Shown: one piece after another, positions 54,187-62,563 of the stretch | How positions within the stretch are numbered: the first letter of the stretch is position 1 | Layout: each line of letters begins with the position of its first letter | Origin: Streptomyces cyanogenus | GTDB lineage: Bacteria > Actinomycetota > Actinomycetes > Streptomycetales > Streptomycetaceae | Direction of reading: 5' to 3' | DNA length: 64,000 nucleotides | Assembly: GCF_017526105.1 (NCBI RefSeq) | Contig: NZ_CP071839.1 | Location: forward strand, 2,104,501-2,168,500 | Position numbers and translations under genes: made by a program | Notes under the pieces: model-generated | Database searches by the model: none | Told to the model about the DNA's origin: nothing | The model's input: the letters and a program-made list of their open reading frames with translations, nothing else

Positions 54187-54217
54187 GGCCCCCGCACGCC
54201 CGAGGCGTGCGGGGGCC
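54187..54217 (-). terminator. Strong terminator of protease gene
   Basis: A perfect 14-bp stem (GGCCCCCGCACGCC at 54187-54200; complement at 54204-54217) with a 3-base loop, 34 bases past the protease stop. Confidence 0.88.
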
Positions 54218-54250
54218 GGCTGCCGGCAGACGGAGGAGGTCAGCGGGTCG

Positions 54251-55153
54251 TCAGTAGACGTGCACCCCGTAGGCGCTCAGCGCCTCGGTCACCGGCTGGA
54301 AGAACGTCGTACCGCCGGAGCTGCAGTCACCGCTGCCGCCCGAGGTCAGGCCGTAGGCCGTGGAGCCGCCGTACAGCGGGCCGCCGGAGTCGCCGGGCTC
54401 GGCGCAGACGGTGGTCTGGATCAGGCCGGAGACGATGTCGCCGCCGCCGTAGTTGACCGTGGCGTTCAGCGCGGTGACCCGGCCGCTGTGCGTACCGGTC
54501 GTGGACCCGCGCCGGTAGACGGTCGTGCCCACGGAGGGCGTGGCCGCGCTGGTGATGTCCTGGCTGCCCACGGATCCCGACTTGGTCACCGAGCTGTTGG
54601 TGTAGCGCACGATGCCGTAGTCGTTGCCCGGGAAGCTGGAGCCGGCCGTGGTGCCGAGCGTGGTGCTGTGGGAGGAGTTCGACCACCAGGTGCCCGCGCC
54701 GTCGGTGCAGTGCCCGGCGGTCAGGAAGTAGTAGTTGCCGCTGGAGTCCTGGACGTTGAAGCCCAGCGAGCAGCGCCAGCTGCTCGCGTAGATGGCGTCG
54801 CCGCCGGAGATGAGCTTGTTGAACCTGCCCGGCGTGCGCTTGACGACCAGGGCGTCCGCGGTGGCGCCGGCCTGCTTCCTGATCTTGGCGATCTCGGCCT
54901 GGGACACCGTGCTGTCGACGGTGACGACGACGCGGTTGGTCTTGCCGTCCACCGCCCAGGCCGTACCGGGGATGTCGGCCTTCAGGACGGAGTCGCTCGC
55001 CTTGGCGAGCTGGGTGGCGCTGAACGTGTGGGCATCACTGGCGTTCGCGGTGGGGGCGGCGAACGCGGCTGCGGCCAGGAAGCCGGTGGCCACGGCGGTC
55101 AGCCGGGTCCGTCTCGCCATGCCGGCGTGGGGAGTGGTGCGCTTGTTCCTCAC
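54251..55153 (-). CDS. Streptogrisin-type secreted serine protease (S1, S. griseus protease B/D-like)
   Basis: A 300-residue pre-pro-protease. The signal peptide covers about residues 1-38 ([24 protein letters not shown]). The propeptide (residues about 40-115) ends before [17 protein letters not shown], the start of the mature enzyme. The catalytic triad is seen as His in FLTAGHC, Asp in GNDYGIVRY and Ser in [10 protein letters not shown]; paired Cys residues support two or three disulfides. The GTG start has GGAGGGA 7 bases upstream. It degrades extracellular protein. A single strong terminator closes the gene. Confidence 0.95.
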   Translation of the reverse strand: MRNKRTTPHAGMARRTRLTAVATGFLAAAAFAAPTANASDAHTFSATQLAKASDSVLKADIPGTAWAVDGKTNRVVVTVDSTVSQAEIAKIRKQAGATADALVVKRTPGRFNKLISGGDAIYASSWRCSLGFNVQDSSGNYYFLTAGHCTDGAGTWWSNSSHSTTLGTTAGSSFPGNDYGIVRYTNSSVTKSGSVGSQDITSAATPSVGTTVYRRGSTTGTHSGRVTALNATVNYGGGDIVSGLIQTTVCAEPGDSGGPLYGGSTAYGLTSGGSGDCSSGGTTFFQPVTEALSAYGVHVY

Positions 55154-55367
55154 TTGTCGTTCCCTCCAAGGGAAGTCGGGGGGCCCGCGTGGGGTCGGGG
55201 CCCGTGAGGCGCAGCCAGGGGCCGACCGGAATTCGAATACGCATGCCCCTGACAAGCGCTGGGGGGAGTATTCGGCCGAACGGCCGGTCGGCACAAGGGT
55301 GCCTTTCGGCCGTCGGCCCGGAACCACCCGAACGCCCCAACGCGGCCCGGGCCGGCGGCACCGCAGG

Positions 55368-56150
55368 TCAGCCCAGCCGGCGTTCCCCCGCCTCGATCGC
55401 CGCGTCCAGCGTGTTGCCGGGAGCCGGGAAGGGGCAGAGGAAGTGGTCCGCGAAGGCGCAGGGCGGGAGTTGGGCGCGGTTGAAGTCGACGGTCGTACGT
55501 CCCTCGGCGTCCGGGGCCGGCGCAAAGAGGAAGCGGAACCGGAAGCTCGTGTCGCCGCTGGTGGCGTCGGCGAACACCGCCCACAGCAGCCCGTCCCCCT
55601 GCTGCGCGACCTTCAGCGTCCGCTCCTGTCCGCCCAGGGAGAAGGCGAGTTCGCCGGCGAGGGCGAAGCCGCGCTCACGGCCGTCCGCGTTGCCGACCCG
55701 GATGGTGCGCGTCCCGTCGTACGGTGTGAACCGCCCCGGCACCGACCAGCGGGGGTCGTAGGGCTCGGCCTCGATGCCCCGGAAGGCCTGCCGGGCGGCG
55801 GAGCCGGGGTCGTACACCCGCACTCCCCACACCCCCTCGCGCACCAGCACGACCAGCCGCTTCGCACCGAGCGCGACCCGCGTCCCGGACTCCGGGGCGC
55901 CGTCCGCGGACAGCCTGGCCGCGCCCCGGAAGGGCCGGCCGTCCACCGTCAGACCGTCGCTCCCGTCGGCCGTTAGCACCACCCCGTCCTCATCCGCCAC
56001 CCACTTCCCGGGAATGTCCGGAAGTCGACCCTCCGGATAGTCCTCGATCCAGTGCGTCGCGGTCAGCGCGAGCGGCCCGTAGGGCGCCGAGACGCTCTCC
56101 ACGCGCTGCTCGTGCCACTGCTTCCAGGCGTCGAACGCGTCGGTCGTCAT
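55368..56150 (-). CDS. DUF1684 protein
   Basis: A 260-residue protein of the DUF1684 family, cytosolic, beta-rich. Recognisable parts are [16 protein letters not shown] at residues 5-20, [20 protein letters not shown] near residue 33, and [20 protein letters not shown] in the middle. The C-terminus holds the family's most typical segment, [25 protein letters not shown]. Its function is unknown. AGGAACC lies before the ATG. It follows the LLM monooxygenase by 121 bases on the same strand and may be an end member of that operon. Confidence 0.85.
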   Translation of the reverse strand: MTTDAFDAWKQWHEQRVESVSAPYGPLALTATHWIEDYPEGRLPDIPGKWVADEDGVVLTADGSDGLTVDGRPFRGAARLSADGAPESGTRVALGAKRLVVLVREGVWGVRVYDPGSAARQAFRGIEAEPYDPRWSVPGRFTPYDGTRTIRVGNADGRERGFALAGELAFSLGGQERTLKVAQQGDGLLWAVFADATSGDTSFRFRFLFAPAPDAEGRTTVDFNRAQLPPCAFADHFLCPFPAPGNTLDAAIEAGERRLG

Positions 56151-56271
56151 GCCATCGGTTCCTCTCCACTGTGAACAGCTCGTCATGATCAGTTCTCGCC
56201 GGCCGGCCGGGAGCTGCGGGACCGGTACGAAACCGCCGGCGGCCCGTCCGCCGGGTGCAGCCGCCGTACGG

Positions 56272-57333
56272 TCACGACGTTCCCCCGGTCACGGCCGTCG
56301 CCCCGGGGACGGTGTACGGGTCGGCGGGCCGGGCCAGGCCCAGGTGCTCGCGCAGGGTGCCGCCCGGGTAGAAGGTGCGGAACAACCCGCGGTGCTGGAG
56401 CAGTGCCACCGTGCCGTTGACCAGCCGCTCCAGATCGCGGCGCGGTTCGACGGGCACGAGGTGGAAGCCGTCGGTGACGCCGTCGGCGTGCCAGGCGGAC
56501 ACCAGCTCCGCGAGGTCGACCGGGCCGCCCCGGTACAGCGGGCCCTGCACGGTGGGCCGCGGTCCGCCGCCCCCGTGCCCCTGCATGGCCGCGTACTCGC
56601 CGTCGCCGAGGTCGACCAGCAGGCTCACCAGGATCCGCAACGCGTCCGGGTCCCGCCCGAACGCTCTTGTCTCCTCCCGCAGTCGGTCCCGTACGCCGGC
56701 GGCCTGCGCGGGCGCGACGGCACGCACCAGGGCGACGTCCGCGCACCGGGCCGCGACCGTCCGGGCGGGGCCGTCGGTGACGTCGACCACGCGCACGGGG
56801 TGGCCCTGCGGCGGCCGGGGCACGGTCGACGGGCCCCCGACCGGGAAGGCGGTGCCGGTGCGGTCGACGCGGTGCGGCCGGTCCCGGTCGAGGAACCGGC
56901 CGGTGGACTCGTCCCGGCCGTCCCCCACCCTCGCCGTCACGTCGACGGCCTGTCCCGCCTCCTGCCAGGGGGACTCGGCCGGGACCGCGTCGCGGCGGCC
57001 GAACAGCCGGGCGTCCCCCTCGGTGGTGGACACGTCGATCCGCCAGCCGGCCCGGCCCCGGCTGACCCAGTCCAGGGTGTCCACGGCGGCCCGCACCCGG
57101 AAGGGCTCGGTGCGGGTGGTGGTGACGGTCGGCACCAGCCCGATCCGCCGGGTCGCGGGCGCCACCCGGCACAGCACGCCGAGCGCGTCGGGCCCGGTCC
57201 GGGCCAAGGGGTCGTCCAGCGTGACGAAGTCCAGCCCGCCGCGCTCGGCGAGCCGCGCCAGCTCGACGCAGGCCCCGGCGTCGAAGGAGCCGGGCTGGTC
57301 GAGCGCGGCGGCGAGATGCAGCAGACTGCTCAT
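56272..57333 (-). CDS. LLM-class flavin monooxygenase (FMN-dependent, YtnJ/SsuD-like)
   Basis: A 353-residue luciferase-like TIM-barrel enzyme that uses FMNH2 and O2. Typical parts are LLHLAAALDQPGSFDAG at the start, LARLAERGGLDFVTLDD near residue 28, RIGLVPTVTTTRTEPFRVR near residue 68 and DWVSRGRAGWRIDVSTT near residue 93. GGAGGCG precedes the ATG at 57333. It needs a flavin reductase, not seen adjacent. Beside an amino-acid ABC transporter, this set resembles B. subtilis ytmJKLMN-ytnJ, which breaks down S-modified cysteines; so sulfur or carbon-sulfur bond cleavage is inferred. Confidence 0.85.
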   Translation of the reverse strand: MSSLLHLAAALDQPGSFDAGACVELARLAERGGLDFVTLDDPLARTGPDALGVLCRVAPATRRIGLVPTVTTTRTEPFRVRAAVDTLDWVSRGRAGWRIDVSTTEGDARLFGRRDAVPAESPWQEAGQAVDVTARVGDGRDESTGRFLDRDRPHRVDRTGTAFPVGGPSTVPRPPQGHPVRVVDVTDGPARTVAARCADVALVRAVAPAQAAGVRDRLREETRAFGRDPDALRILVSLLVDLGDGEYAAMQGHGGGGPRPTVQGPLYRGGPVDLAELVSAWHADGVTDGFHLVPVEPRRDLERLVNGTVALLQHRGLFRTFYPGGTLREHLGLARPADPYTVPGATAVTGGTS

Positions 57334-57770
57334 ACCGGACGCCTCCGCACCCCTTGTCGCCACCGCAGCCCTGCACACCCGCGCACGCCCCGCGGCCACC
57401 GCAGCCCCCCTTGGCGCCGCACGCCTCGCTGCCGCCACAGCCCCGCGCACTCCCGCACGCCTCGCGGCCACCGCAGCCCCGCGCACCCCCGCACGCCTCG
57501 CTGCCGCCACAGCCCCGCACACCCCCGCACGCCCCGCTGCCGCCACAGCCCCGCACACCCCCGTACGCCCCGCTGCCGCCACAGCCCCGCGCAGCCCCGG
57601 ACGCCTCGCTGCCACCGCAGCCCCCGTTGGCGCCGCAGGCCTCGCGGCCACCGCAGCCCCCCTTGGCGCCGCACGCCTGGTTGCCGCCACAGCCCCTGTT
57701 GGCGCCTCAGCGGCGAGCGGTCACCACGGCGTGGACCGGCGGTGCCGAACCCACCGCGCCCCCTGCCCAC
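57330..57770 (-). CDS. Doubtful repeat-encoded reading frame between ATPase and monooxygenase genes
   Basis: A 146-residue frame from GTG 57770, 1 base past the ABC ATPase stop, to a TGA that overlaps the monooxygenase ATG (ATGA). Its translation is nearly all Arg/Gly/Trp 12-residue repeats (RQRGVRGCAGLW). The boundaries fit the coupled layout of this operon, but the 36-bp repeat holds no stop in any frame, so an open frame would exist by chance. A second frame yields GCGGSEACGGAR units, Cys/Gly-rich, but has no start codon before the repeats. I do not claim either protein. Confidence 0.25.
   Translation of the reverse strand: MGRGRGGFGTAGPRRGDRSPLRRQQGLWRQPGVRRQGGLRWPRGLRRQRGLRWQRGVRGCAGLWRQRGVRGCAGLWRQRGVRGCAGLWRQRGVRGCAGLRWPRGVRECAGLWRQRGVRRQGGLRWPRGVRGCAGLRWRQGVRRRPV
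57359..57718. repeat. Ten tandem copies of a 36-bp repeat
   Basis: Ten head-to-tail units of exactly 36 bases fill the gap between the ABC ATPase and monooxygenase genes. Units begin GCCACCGCAGCCC or GCCGCCACAGCCC, and vary at about a quarter of positions; the last unit is degenerate. They are extremely G+C-rich. Because 36 is a multiple of three, all frames stay open. No unique sequence separates the copies, so this is not a CRISPR array. Confidence 0.93.
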
Positions 57771-57771
57771 T

Positions 57772-58533
57772 TCAGAGCACCTTCGCCAGGAACGCCCGCG
57801 TCCGCTCCTCCCGCGGAGCGGACAGCACCTCGTCCGGCGCCCCCCGTTCCACGATCCGCCCGTCGGCCATGAACACCACCGTGTCGGCGACCTCCCGGGC
57901 GAACGCGATCTCGTGCGTGACGACGATCATCGTCGTGCCCTGCGCCGCCAGGTCCCGGATGACGTCCAGCACTTCCCCCACCAGCTCGGGATCGAGCGCC
58001 GACGTCGGCTCGTCGAACAGCAGCAGCTTCGGTTCCAGCGCCAGCGCCCGCGCGATGGCGACCCGCTGCTGCTGTCCGCCGGACAGCTGCCGCGGATAGG
58101 CGCCGGCCTTGTCCCCGAGGCCGACCCGTGCCAGCAGCCGGTGCGCGCTGTCCACCGCCGCCTTCCGGGGCCGCTTCAGCGCGGACACCGGCGCCTCGAC
58201 GACGTTGTCCAGGACGGTGAGGTGCGGAAAGAGGTTGAAGTTCTGGAAGACGAACCCGATCCGGGTGCGCTGCCGGAGCACCTCCCGCTCGGGCAGCTCG
58301 TGCAGCCTGTCCCCGGCCCGCCGGTATCCCATCAGCACGCCGTCCACGCTGATCTCGCCCCGGTCCACCTTCTCCAGGTGGTTGACGGTGCGCAGCAGTG
58401 TGGACTTGCCGGAGCCGGAGGGCCCCAGCACGACGGTGACCTCACCGGCGCGCACCTGGAGGTCGATGCCCCTGAGCACGTCCAGCGAGCCGAAGCTCTT
58501 GTGCACCGACCTGATGTCGACCATGACGCTCAT
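57772..58533 (-). CDS. Polar amino-acid ABC transporter ATPase
   Basis: A 253-residue ATPase of the GlnQ/HisP type. Walker A is GPSGSGKST near residue 38, the Q-loop FQNFNLFPHL near residue 98, the signature LSGGQQQRVAIARAL near residue 152, Walker B LLLFDEPTSALD near residue 176 and the switch VVTHE near residue 210. It powers import by the permease gene two places upstream. Its ATG overlaps the TGA of the FAD/NAD(P) gene, so the set is translationally coupled. A 438-base region with the 36-bp repeats separates it from the monooxygenase. Confidence 0.95.
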   Translation of the reverse strand: MSVMVDIRSVHKSFGSLDVLRGIDLQVRAGEVTVVLGPSGSGKSTLLRTVNHLEKVDRGEISVDGVLMGYRRAGDRLHELPEREVLRQRTRIGFVFQNFNLFPHLTVLDNVVEAPVSALKRPRKAAVDSAHRLLARVGLGDKAGAYPRQLSGGQQQRVAIARALALEPKLLLFDEPTSALDPELVGEVLDVIRDLAAQGTTMIVVTHEIAFAREVADTVVFMADGRIVERGAPDEVLSAPREERTRAFLAKVL

Positions 58534-60290
58534 CGCGCGAGTTCCTTTTCCAGTGAGCCGCTCAGCAGGGCCAGCACCGCCCGGGCGGTGGCGTCGTTCT
58601 GCCGGAAGGCGGGGCCGCCGGTGCGGGGGCGGGTGAAGGCGCCCGGGGTACGGGCGTCGGTGTACGGGCCGAGCGCGAAGCGCCGGGGATGCGGGCGCCC
58701 GGCCCGGTCGAGGATCCGGCCGTCGCCGGGGTCGACCCGGAGCAGTCCCTCGGGGGTCTCGGCGGCGCCCTCGGCGTGCAGCTCGCGCAGCAGGCTGTCG
58801 CGGGCGCGCCCGATGGTGGGCTCGGGCAGCCGGGCCTCCACCAGTGCCCGGGCCTCGACGGAGAACCCCGGCACGGTGGGGCTGGTGGCCCGGAACACGC
58901 CGTCCTCGGCGGTGACGGCCATGCCGGCCCCGACGAACCGGAGCAGTCCGGCCCGGGACAGCGCGAGCATCTGCCGCAGCCGGGGCCCGGGCGGCCCGGA
59001 CGCCAGGTAGCTGAAGAACCCGTGCCACCAGGACCCGATGTCGCCGAGCCGCACCAGCTGCCCGTAGACGGAGAGCAGGCCGAGGAAGACGGCCAGGTCG
59101 GCGCTGTACGCCGGATCGTGCCGGCGTCTCAGGTCCGCCTCGACGTACGCCCGGAGCCCTTCCTGGAAGTCGTCGTGCGAGGCGTACCGCACGCCCTCCA
59201 GCGGGTGGTCGAGCGCACCGAGGTCGAGCCGGTCGGCCGGATCCGGGACGGCGGCGGCGACCAGGGCCTGGGTGTCGGCGGCGTCGCCGGCCGCCGCGTA
59301 CTTCTCCTCGAAGTCGGTCCAGGCCATCGCCGTACGCCCGGGGTGGGCGGTGAACAGCCGGTGGTAGTGGGCGAAGCCCAGCTCCTTCTCGACCAGCGGC
59401 CACACATCGCGCCGGAAGTCGAAGCCTGCGGGCCGGGCCAGCAGCTCCGCCACTTCGGCGGGGCCGAGGAAGCGGGGCAGCGGGGGCCGGTCGCCGGTCC
59501 AGTCGTAGCCGATCTTCGAGTGGTACGGCACCCCGCGCCGGGAGCCGACGTACAGCACCGGTTCCCGCCCCGAGGGGACGTAGGTGTCGCCCTCGTACCG
59601 GCCGCCGCGGCCCTCGGTGAGCAGCACCATCAGGTCGACGAAGGCCAGCCCGAAGCCGCGGACGAGGACGGGTGCGCCGGGTTCGAGCGCGGACAGGTCG
59701 CTGTCGGCGGTGAAGTCGGGCGGCAGGTGCACCAGGCCGTGCTCCCGGGCGTACGCGGACAACTCGCTCTGCTCGGGGTCGAGTTCGGCGTCCTGGTGGC
59801 CTACGGCGAGGATCACCAGGTCGGCCGGGAGCGGGCGGGGGCGGCCCTCCAGCCACACCTGCTGGCGGCCGTCGCGCGGCCCACGGACCCGCAGGGCGCG
59901 GTGGGGGTGGTGGTGGACGGTGACGTTCGGGGGCAGGTCGGCGAGGGCCCGGTCGTACACCCAGCGCAGATAACGGCCCTGGAGCTGCCGGTCGGGGAAG
60001 GTACGGCCGTCCAGCCCGGCCCACTCGTGCAGGGTGGGTCCCTCGCGCACCGGGCCGGCCATGGTCACCGTGTCGTCGGTGAACATGGTGACGTCCTCGG
60101 CCTGCGAGTTCATCCACAGCAGCGGCGACTGCGCCTGCCGCCAGATGCGTCCGCCGCCCGGCGGATGGGGGTCGACCAGATGGATGTCGAGGCCCGGGCC
60201 GGCGTACAGCTCGGGCGCGTTGGCGGCGAGGCGTTCCAGGATGCCGGTCCCCCGCGGCCCGGCTCCGACGATCACCAGCTGCCGCCTCAT
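58530..60290 (-). CDS. FAD/NAD(P)-binding protein (NAD_binding_9 type)
   Basis: A 586-residue flavoprotein. The N-terminal dinucleotide fold is RQLVIVGAGPRGTGILERLA, residues 3-22, followed by DIHLVDPHPPGGGRIWRQAQ, the PGGGRxWR turn of the NAD_binding_9 family. A second motif, LVILAVGHQDAEL, lies near residue 158 and LVRGFGLAFVDLMVLLTEG near residue 210. The large remainder has no named domain. This family often sits with amino-acid ABC transporters and LLM monooxygenases, as here. It could supply reduced flavin or oxidise the imported compound; unproven. ATGA overlaps bind it on both sides. Confidence 0.83.
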   Translation of the reverse strand: MRRQLVIVGAGPRGTGILERLAANAPELYAGPGLDIHLVDPHPPGGGRIWRQAQSPLLWMNSQAEDVTMFTDDTVTMAGPVREGPTLHEWAGLDGRTFPDRQLQGRYLRWVYDRALADLPPNVTVHHHPHRALRVRGPRDGRQQVWLEGRPRPLPADLVILAVGHQDAELDPEQSELSAYAREHGLVHLPPDFTADSDLSALEPGAPVLVRGFGLAFVDLMVLLTEGRGGRYEGDTYVPSGREPVLYVGSRRGVPYHSKIGYDWTGDRPPLPRFLGPAEVAELLARPAGFDFRRDVWPLVEKELGFAHYHRLFTAHPGRTAMAWTDFEEKYAAAGDAADTQALVAAAVPDPADRLDLGALDHPLEGVRYASHDDFQEGLRAYVEADLRRRHDPAYSADLAVFLGLLSVYGQLVRLGDIGSWWHGFFSYLASGPPGPRLRQMLALSRAGLLRFVGAGMAVTAEDGVFRATSPTVPGFSVEARALVEARLPEPTIGRARDSLLRELHAEGAAETPEGLLRVDPGDGRILDRAGRPHPRRFALGPYTDARTPGAFTRPRTGGPAFRQNDATARAVLALLSGSLEKELAR

Positions 60291-61144
60291 CGGGCGTTCT
60301 CCGTGCCGCGGGCGTAGCGCTTCTCGACGTAGTGCTGGCCGATGCCCAGCAGTGAGGTGACCACGGCGTACCAGAGGGTGGCGACCATGAGCAGGGGAAT
60401 CACCTGGTAGGTGCGGTGGTAGATCAACTGGGCCGAGAACAGCAGGTCGTTGACCGCGATGACGCTGACGATCGAGGTGCCCTTGAGAGTGCCGATCAGC
60501 ATGTTGCCGGCGGGCGGCACGATGGCGCGCATCGCCTGCGGCAGCACGATCCGCCACCAGCGCCGCCACGGGCTCAGGCCGAGTGCCTGGGCGGCCTCGA
60601 CCTGGCCGCGGTCGACGGAGAGGATGCCGCCGCGCACGACCTCGGCGGCGTAGGCGGCCTCGTGCAGGGTGAGGCCGATGATCGCGACGGCGACCGGGCT
60701 GAGCAGGTCGACGGTCCGCACGCCGAACAGCCGTGGGTAGAGCGCCCCGATGTTGAACCACAGCAGCAGCTGGACCAGGATCGGGATGGACCGGAACAGC
60801 CAGACGTACCCCCAGCCGACCGCCCGCAGCACGGGGTTGGCGGACAGTCGGAACGCGGCGAGCAGGGTGCCGAGGGCGAAGCCGAGGACCATCACCACCG
60901 CGGTGAGCCACAGCGTGAGCCACAGTCCGCGCAGGACGGAGTCCGAGGTGAAGTACTCGGCGACGACGTCCCACTGGAACGCCCGGTTGCGCAGGACGGA
61001 GTTGACGGCGAACCCGAGCAGCACGAGGACGACGACGGCTGCCGCCCACTGGCCGTACCGGCGCTGCGGGACGATCCGGGGGGCGTCGGCCGGCTCGGGT
61101 ACGTCCGGCGCGGTGGGGACTTTGGCGAGGGTGTCGGATGACAT
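60287..61144 (-). CDS. Polar amino-acid ABC transporter permease
   Basis: A 285-residue inner-membrane permease of the HisM/GlnP family. A cytosolic N-terminal segment (residues 1-30) is longer than usual. About five spans follow, for example WAAAVVVLVLLGFAVNSVL and LWLTLWLTAVVMVLGFALGTLLAAF. The ATPase-contact loop (EAA motif) is EAAYAAEVVRGGILSVDRGQ, then EAAQALGLS, near residues 160-190. It is the first gene of the minus-strand operon and ends in an ATGA overlap with the FAD/NAD(P) gene. It is divergent from the substrate-binding gene. Confidence 0.94.
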   Translation of the reverse strand: MSSDTLAKVPTAPDVPEPADAPRIVPQRRYGQWAAAVVVLVLLGFAVNSVLRNRAFQWDVVAEYFTSDSVLRGLWLTLWLTAVVMVLGFALGTLLAAFRLSANPVLRAVGWGYVWLFRSIPILVQLLLWFNIGALYPRLFGVRTVDLLSPVAVAIIGLTLHEAAYAAEVVRGGILSVDRGQVEAAQALGLSPWRRWWRIVLPQAMRAIVPPAGNMLIGTLKGTSIVSVIAVNDLLFSAQLIYHRTYQVIPLLMVATLWYAVVTSLLGIGQHYVEKRYARGTENAR

Positions 61145-61266
61145 GCGAAGGCTCCGTGACGCGAGTCGTCAAAGACGCGATGAGGCGTCGGAACGGGGTG
61201 GTGCCTTCACACGGGTGCGCCGCGCGGCGCGCCTACGGCCGAGCCCCTCAGCAGAGCCGTGCATCG

Positions 61267-61297
61267 AGAGTACGGGGGCGTTTCCGTCCGCTGTCAA
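61267..61297 (-). promoter_or_regulatory. Possible promoter of the permease operon
   Basis: On the minus strand, TTGACA (61297-61292) and TACTCT (61272-61267) are 19 bases apart. The predicted message would have a 5' leader of about 115 bases. Spacing is one or two longer than ideal. Confidence 0.35.
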
Positions 61298-61368
61298 GGC
61301 TGTCCAGAGTGTGAGCCGTACATCTCAACTCGGTTGACGGGAAACCGGATGCCTGTTCCACTTGGCCC

Positions 61369-61440
61369 ATGCATCCACAGCAGTGGCTGGTCACCCGCTC
61401 CCACATCGACTTCGGTCGCGTGTGGTCCTGTTCGTGTTGA
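61369..61440 (+). CDS. Sulfur-type regulatory leader peptide (23 codons)
   Basis: A 23-codon frame reading MHPQQWLVTRSHIDFGRV and ending WSCSC-stop. The core S-H-I-D-F-G-R-V-x-S-x-x-C fits the actinobacterial leader-peptide pattern RxHxDLxRVxSxxC, usually found upstream of sulfur-metabolism and cysteine-related genes. The two Cys codons lie at the end, with a GC-rich hairpin 5 bases downstream, as needed for cysteine-dependent attenuation. There is no clear ribosome site; a TTGACG at 61334-61339 could give a leaderless start. It lies 174 bases before the substrate-binding gene. Confidence 0.72.
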   Translation: MHPQQWLVTRSHIDFGRVWSCSC

Positions 61441-61445
61441 GCTGA

Positions 61446-61471
61446 CCCCCTGCGCGCGCCTGCCCTGGGGG
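61446..61471 (+). promoter_or_regulatory. Possible attenuator hairpin after leader peptide
   Basis: CCCCC (61446-61450) can pair with GGGGG (61467-61471) over a 16-base G+C-rich loop. T-rich sequence follows (61478-61508). It is only 5 bases past the leader stop, so a stalled ribosome would cover its left arm. Confidence 0.4.
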
Positions 61472-61543
61472 CGGCGTTCTCGCGTTCTCTTGCGCTCTGC
61501 TGCTTTTCCCGCCTTCACACACGCACCGCCTCCCCTCGCGCTG

Positions 61544-61598
61544 CAGCACCCCTTTTGCGTTTGAGCACCCTTTCGCGTTTCAGCACCCCTTCTGCTTC
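61544..61598 (+). repeat. Three direct repeats in the 5' leader of the binding-protein gene
   Basis: Three copies, CAGCACCCCTTTTGCGTTT (61544-61562), GAGCACCCTTTCGCGTTT (61563-61580) and CAGCACCCCTTCTGCTTC (61581-61598), directly before the AGGAG ribosome site. Confidence 0.85.
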
Positions 61599-61614
61599 AG
61601 GAGACCGCTTTCCG

Positions 61615-62562
61615 ATGCGCACGCCCGCTTATCGCCATTTCATATCCTTTGCCACCATTACGTCGGCCGCGCTGTTCCTGACCGCCTGCGGCTCCGGATC
61701 CGGTGGCTCGGGCGGCACGGACGCCTCCGGAGTGGCGGCCGGGTCCGATGGCGTGCCCACCACGGACGTCGTCTCCGCCGTGCGCAAGGACGACTCCGCG
61801 GCGAGGCTGCTGCCCGCAGGCACGACGCGCCTCACCGTCGCGGTGAGCGTCGGCGGCACCCCGCCCGGCACCACCTACCTCGCCGACGGCAAGACCCTGA
61901 CCGGCCAGGACGTCGACTTCACCAAGGCCGTCGCCCAGGTCCTCGGCATCAGGCTGAAGGTGGAGCAGGCGAGTTTCGAGGCGATCCTGCCCGCCCTGGA
62001 CAGCGGCAAGTACGACGTCGGCGCGAGCAACTTCGGCGTCACCGACGAGCGCCGCAAGACCATCGACTTCGTCACCTACATCAACGACGGCCAGGGCTTC
62101 GCCACCCGCAAGGACAGCAAGCTCTCGAAGATCACCGACCTGGAGCAGCTGTGCGGCCTGAACGTCGCGACCAGCGCGGGCACGACGTTCGAGGCCACGC
62201 TGGAGCAGAACCGGCACGTGTGCGCCGACGCGGGCAAGAAGGCCTACCGGGTGCAGACGTACGCCGAGTCGAGCGCGCTGTGGTCCTCGCTCCAGCAGGG
62301 CCGCAGCGACATCGTGATGTCCACGATCAACGGCCTGCGCTACGACGTCGCGCACCAGGAGGGCCTGAAGTTCCTCAACGAATACCACCGCCTGGATGTC
62401 GGTTTCGCCTTCAAGAAGGGCACGAAACTGGCACCCGCATTCCAGGCGGCGGTGAACAGACTGCTGTCCGACGGCACCTACGACCGGATTCTCAAGAAGT
62501 GGGGCACGACCGGTTCGGCGATCAGGAAGTCACAGATCAGCCCGCCGGAACTCAAGAACTGA
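61615..62562 (+). CDS. Amino-acid ABC transporter substrate-binding lipoprotein
   Basis: A 315-residue periplasmic-type binding protein (SBP_bac_3). A lipoprotein signal ends in the lipobox LTACGSGS, Cys at about residue 22. The fold marks are LTVAVSVGGTPPG, LTGQDVDFTKAVAQVLGIRLK and VGASNFGVTDERRKTIDFVTY, the last the region that grips the ligand's amino and carboxyl groups. Two Cys in the mature protein (LCGLN, VCADAG) are unusual for the family. It serves the divergent permease/ATPase. AGGAG lies 11 bases before the ATG. The leader peptide upstream suggests the ligand is a sulfur amino acid. Confidence 0.93.
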   Translation: MRTPAYRHFISFATITSAALFLTACGSGSGGSGGTDASGVAAGSDGVPTTDVVSAVRKDDSAARLLPAGTTRLTVAVSVGGTPPGTTYLADGKTLTGQDVDFTKAVAQVLGIRLKVEQASFEAILPALDSGKYDVGASNFGVTDERRKTIDFVTYINDGQGFATRKDSKLSKITDLEQLCGLNVATSAGTTFEATLEQNRHVCADAGKKAYRVQTYAESSALWSSLQQGRSDIVMSTINGLRYDVAHQEGLKFLNEYHRLDVGFAFKKGTKLAPAFQAAVNRLLSDGTYDRILKKWGTTGSAIRKSQISPPELKN

Positions 62563-62563
62563 A

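Noticed and set aside
56189..57556. Long Cys/Gly-rich protein fused into the monooxygenase region
   Set aside because: The frame starts inside the 36-bp repeat and runs out of frame across the well-supported monooxygenase gene.
57359..57718. CRISPR array
   Set aside because: The unit is 36 bases, as in many CRISPR repeats, but copies abut with no spacers and no cas gene is near.
61170..61264. Second leader peptide on the minus strand before the permease
   Set aside because: An ATG frame exists near the predicted start of transcription, but it has no Cys codons and does not match the RxHxDxxR pattern.
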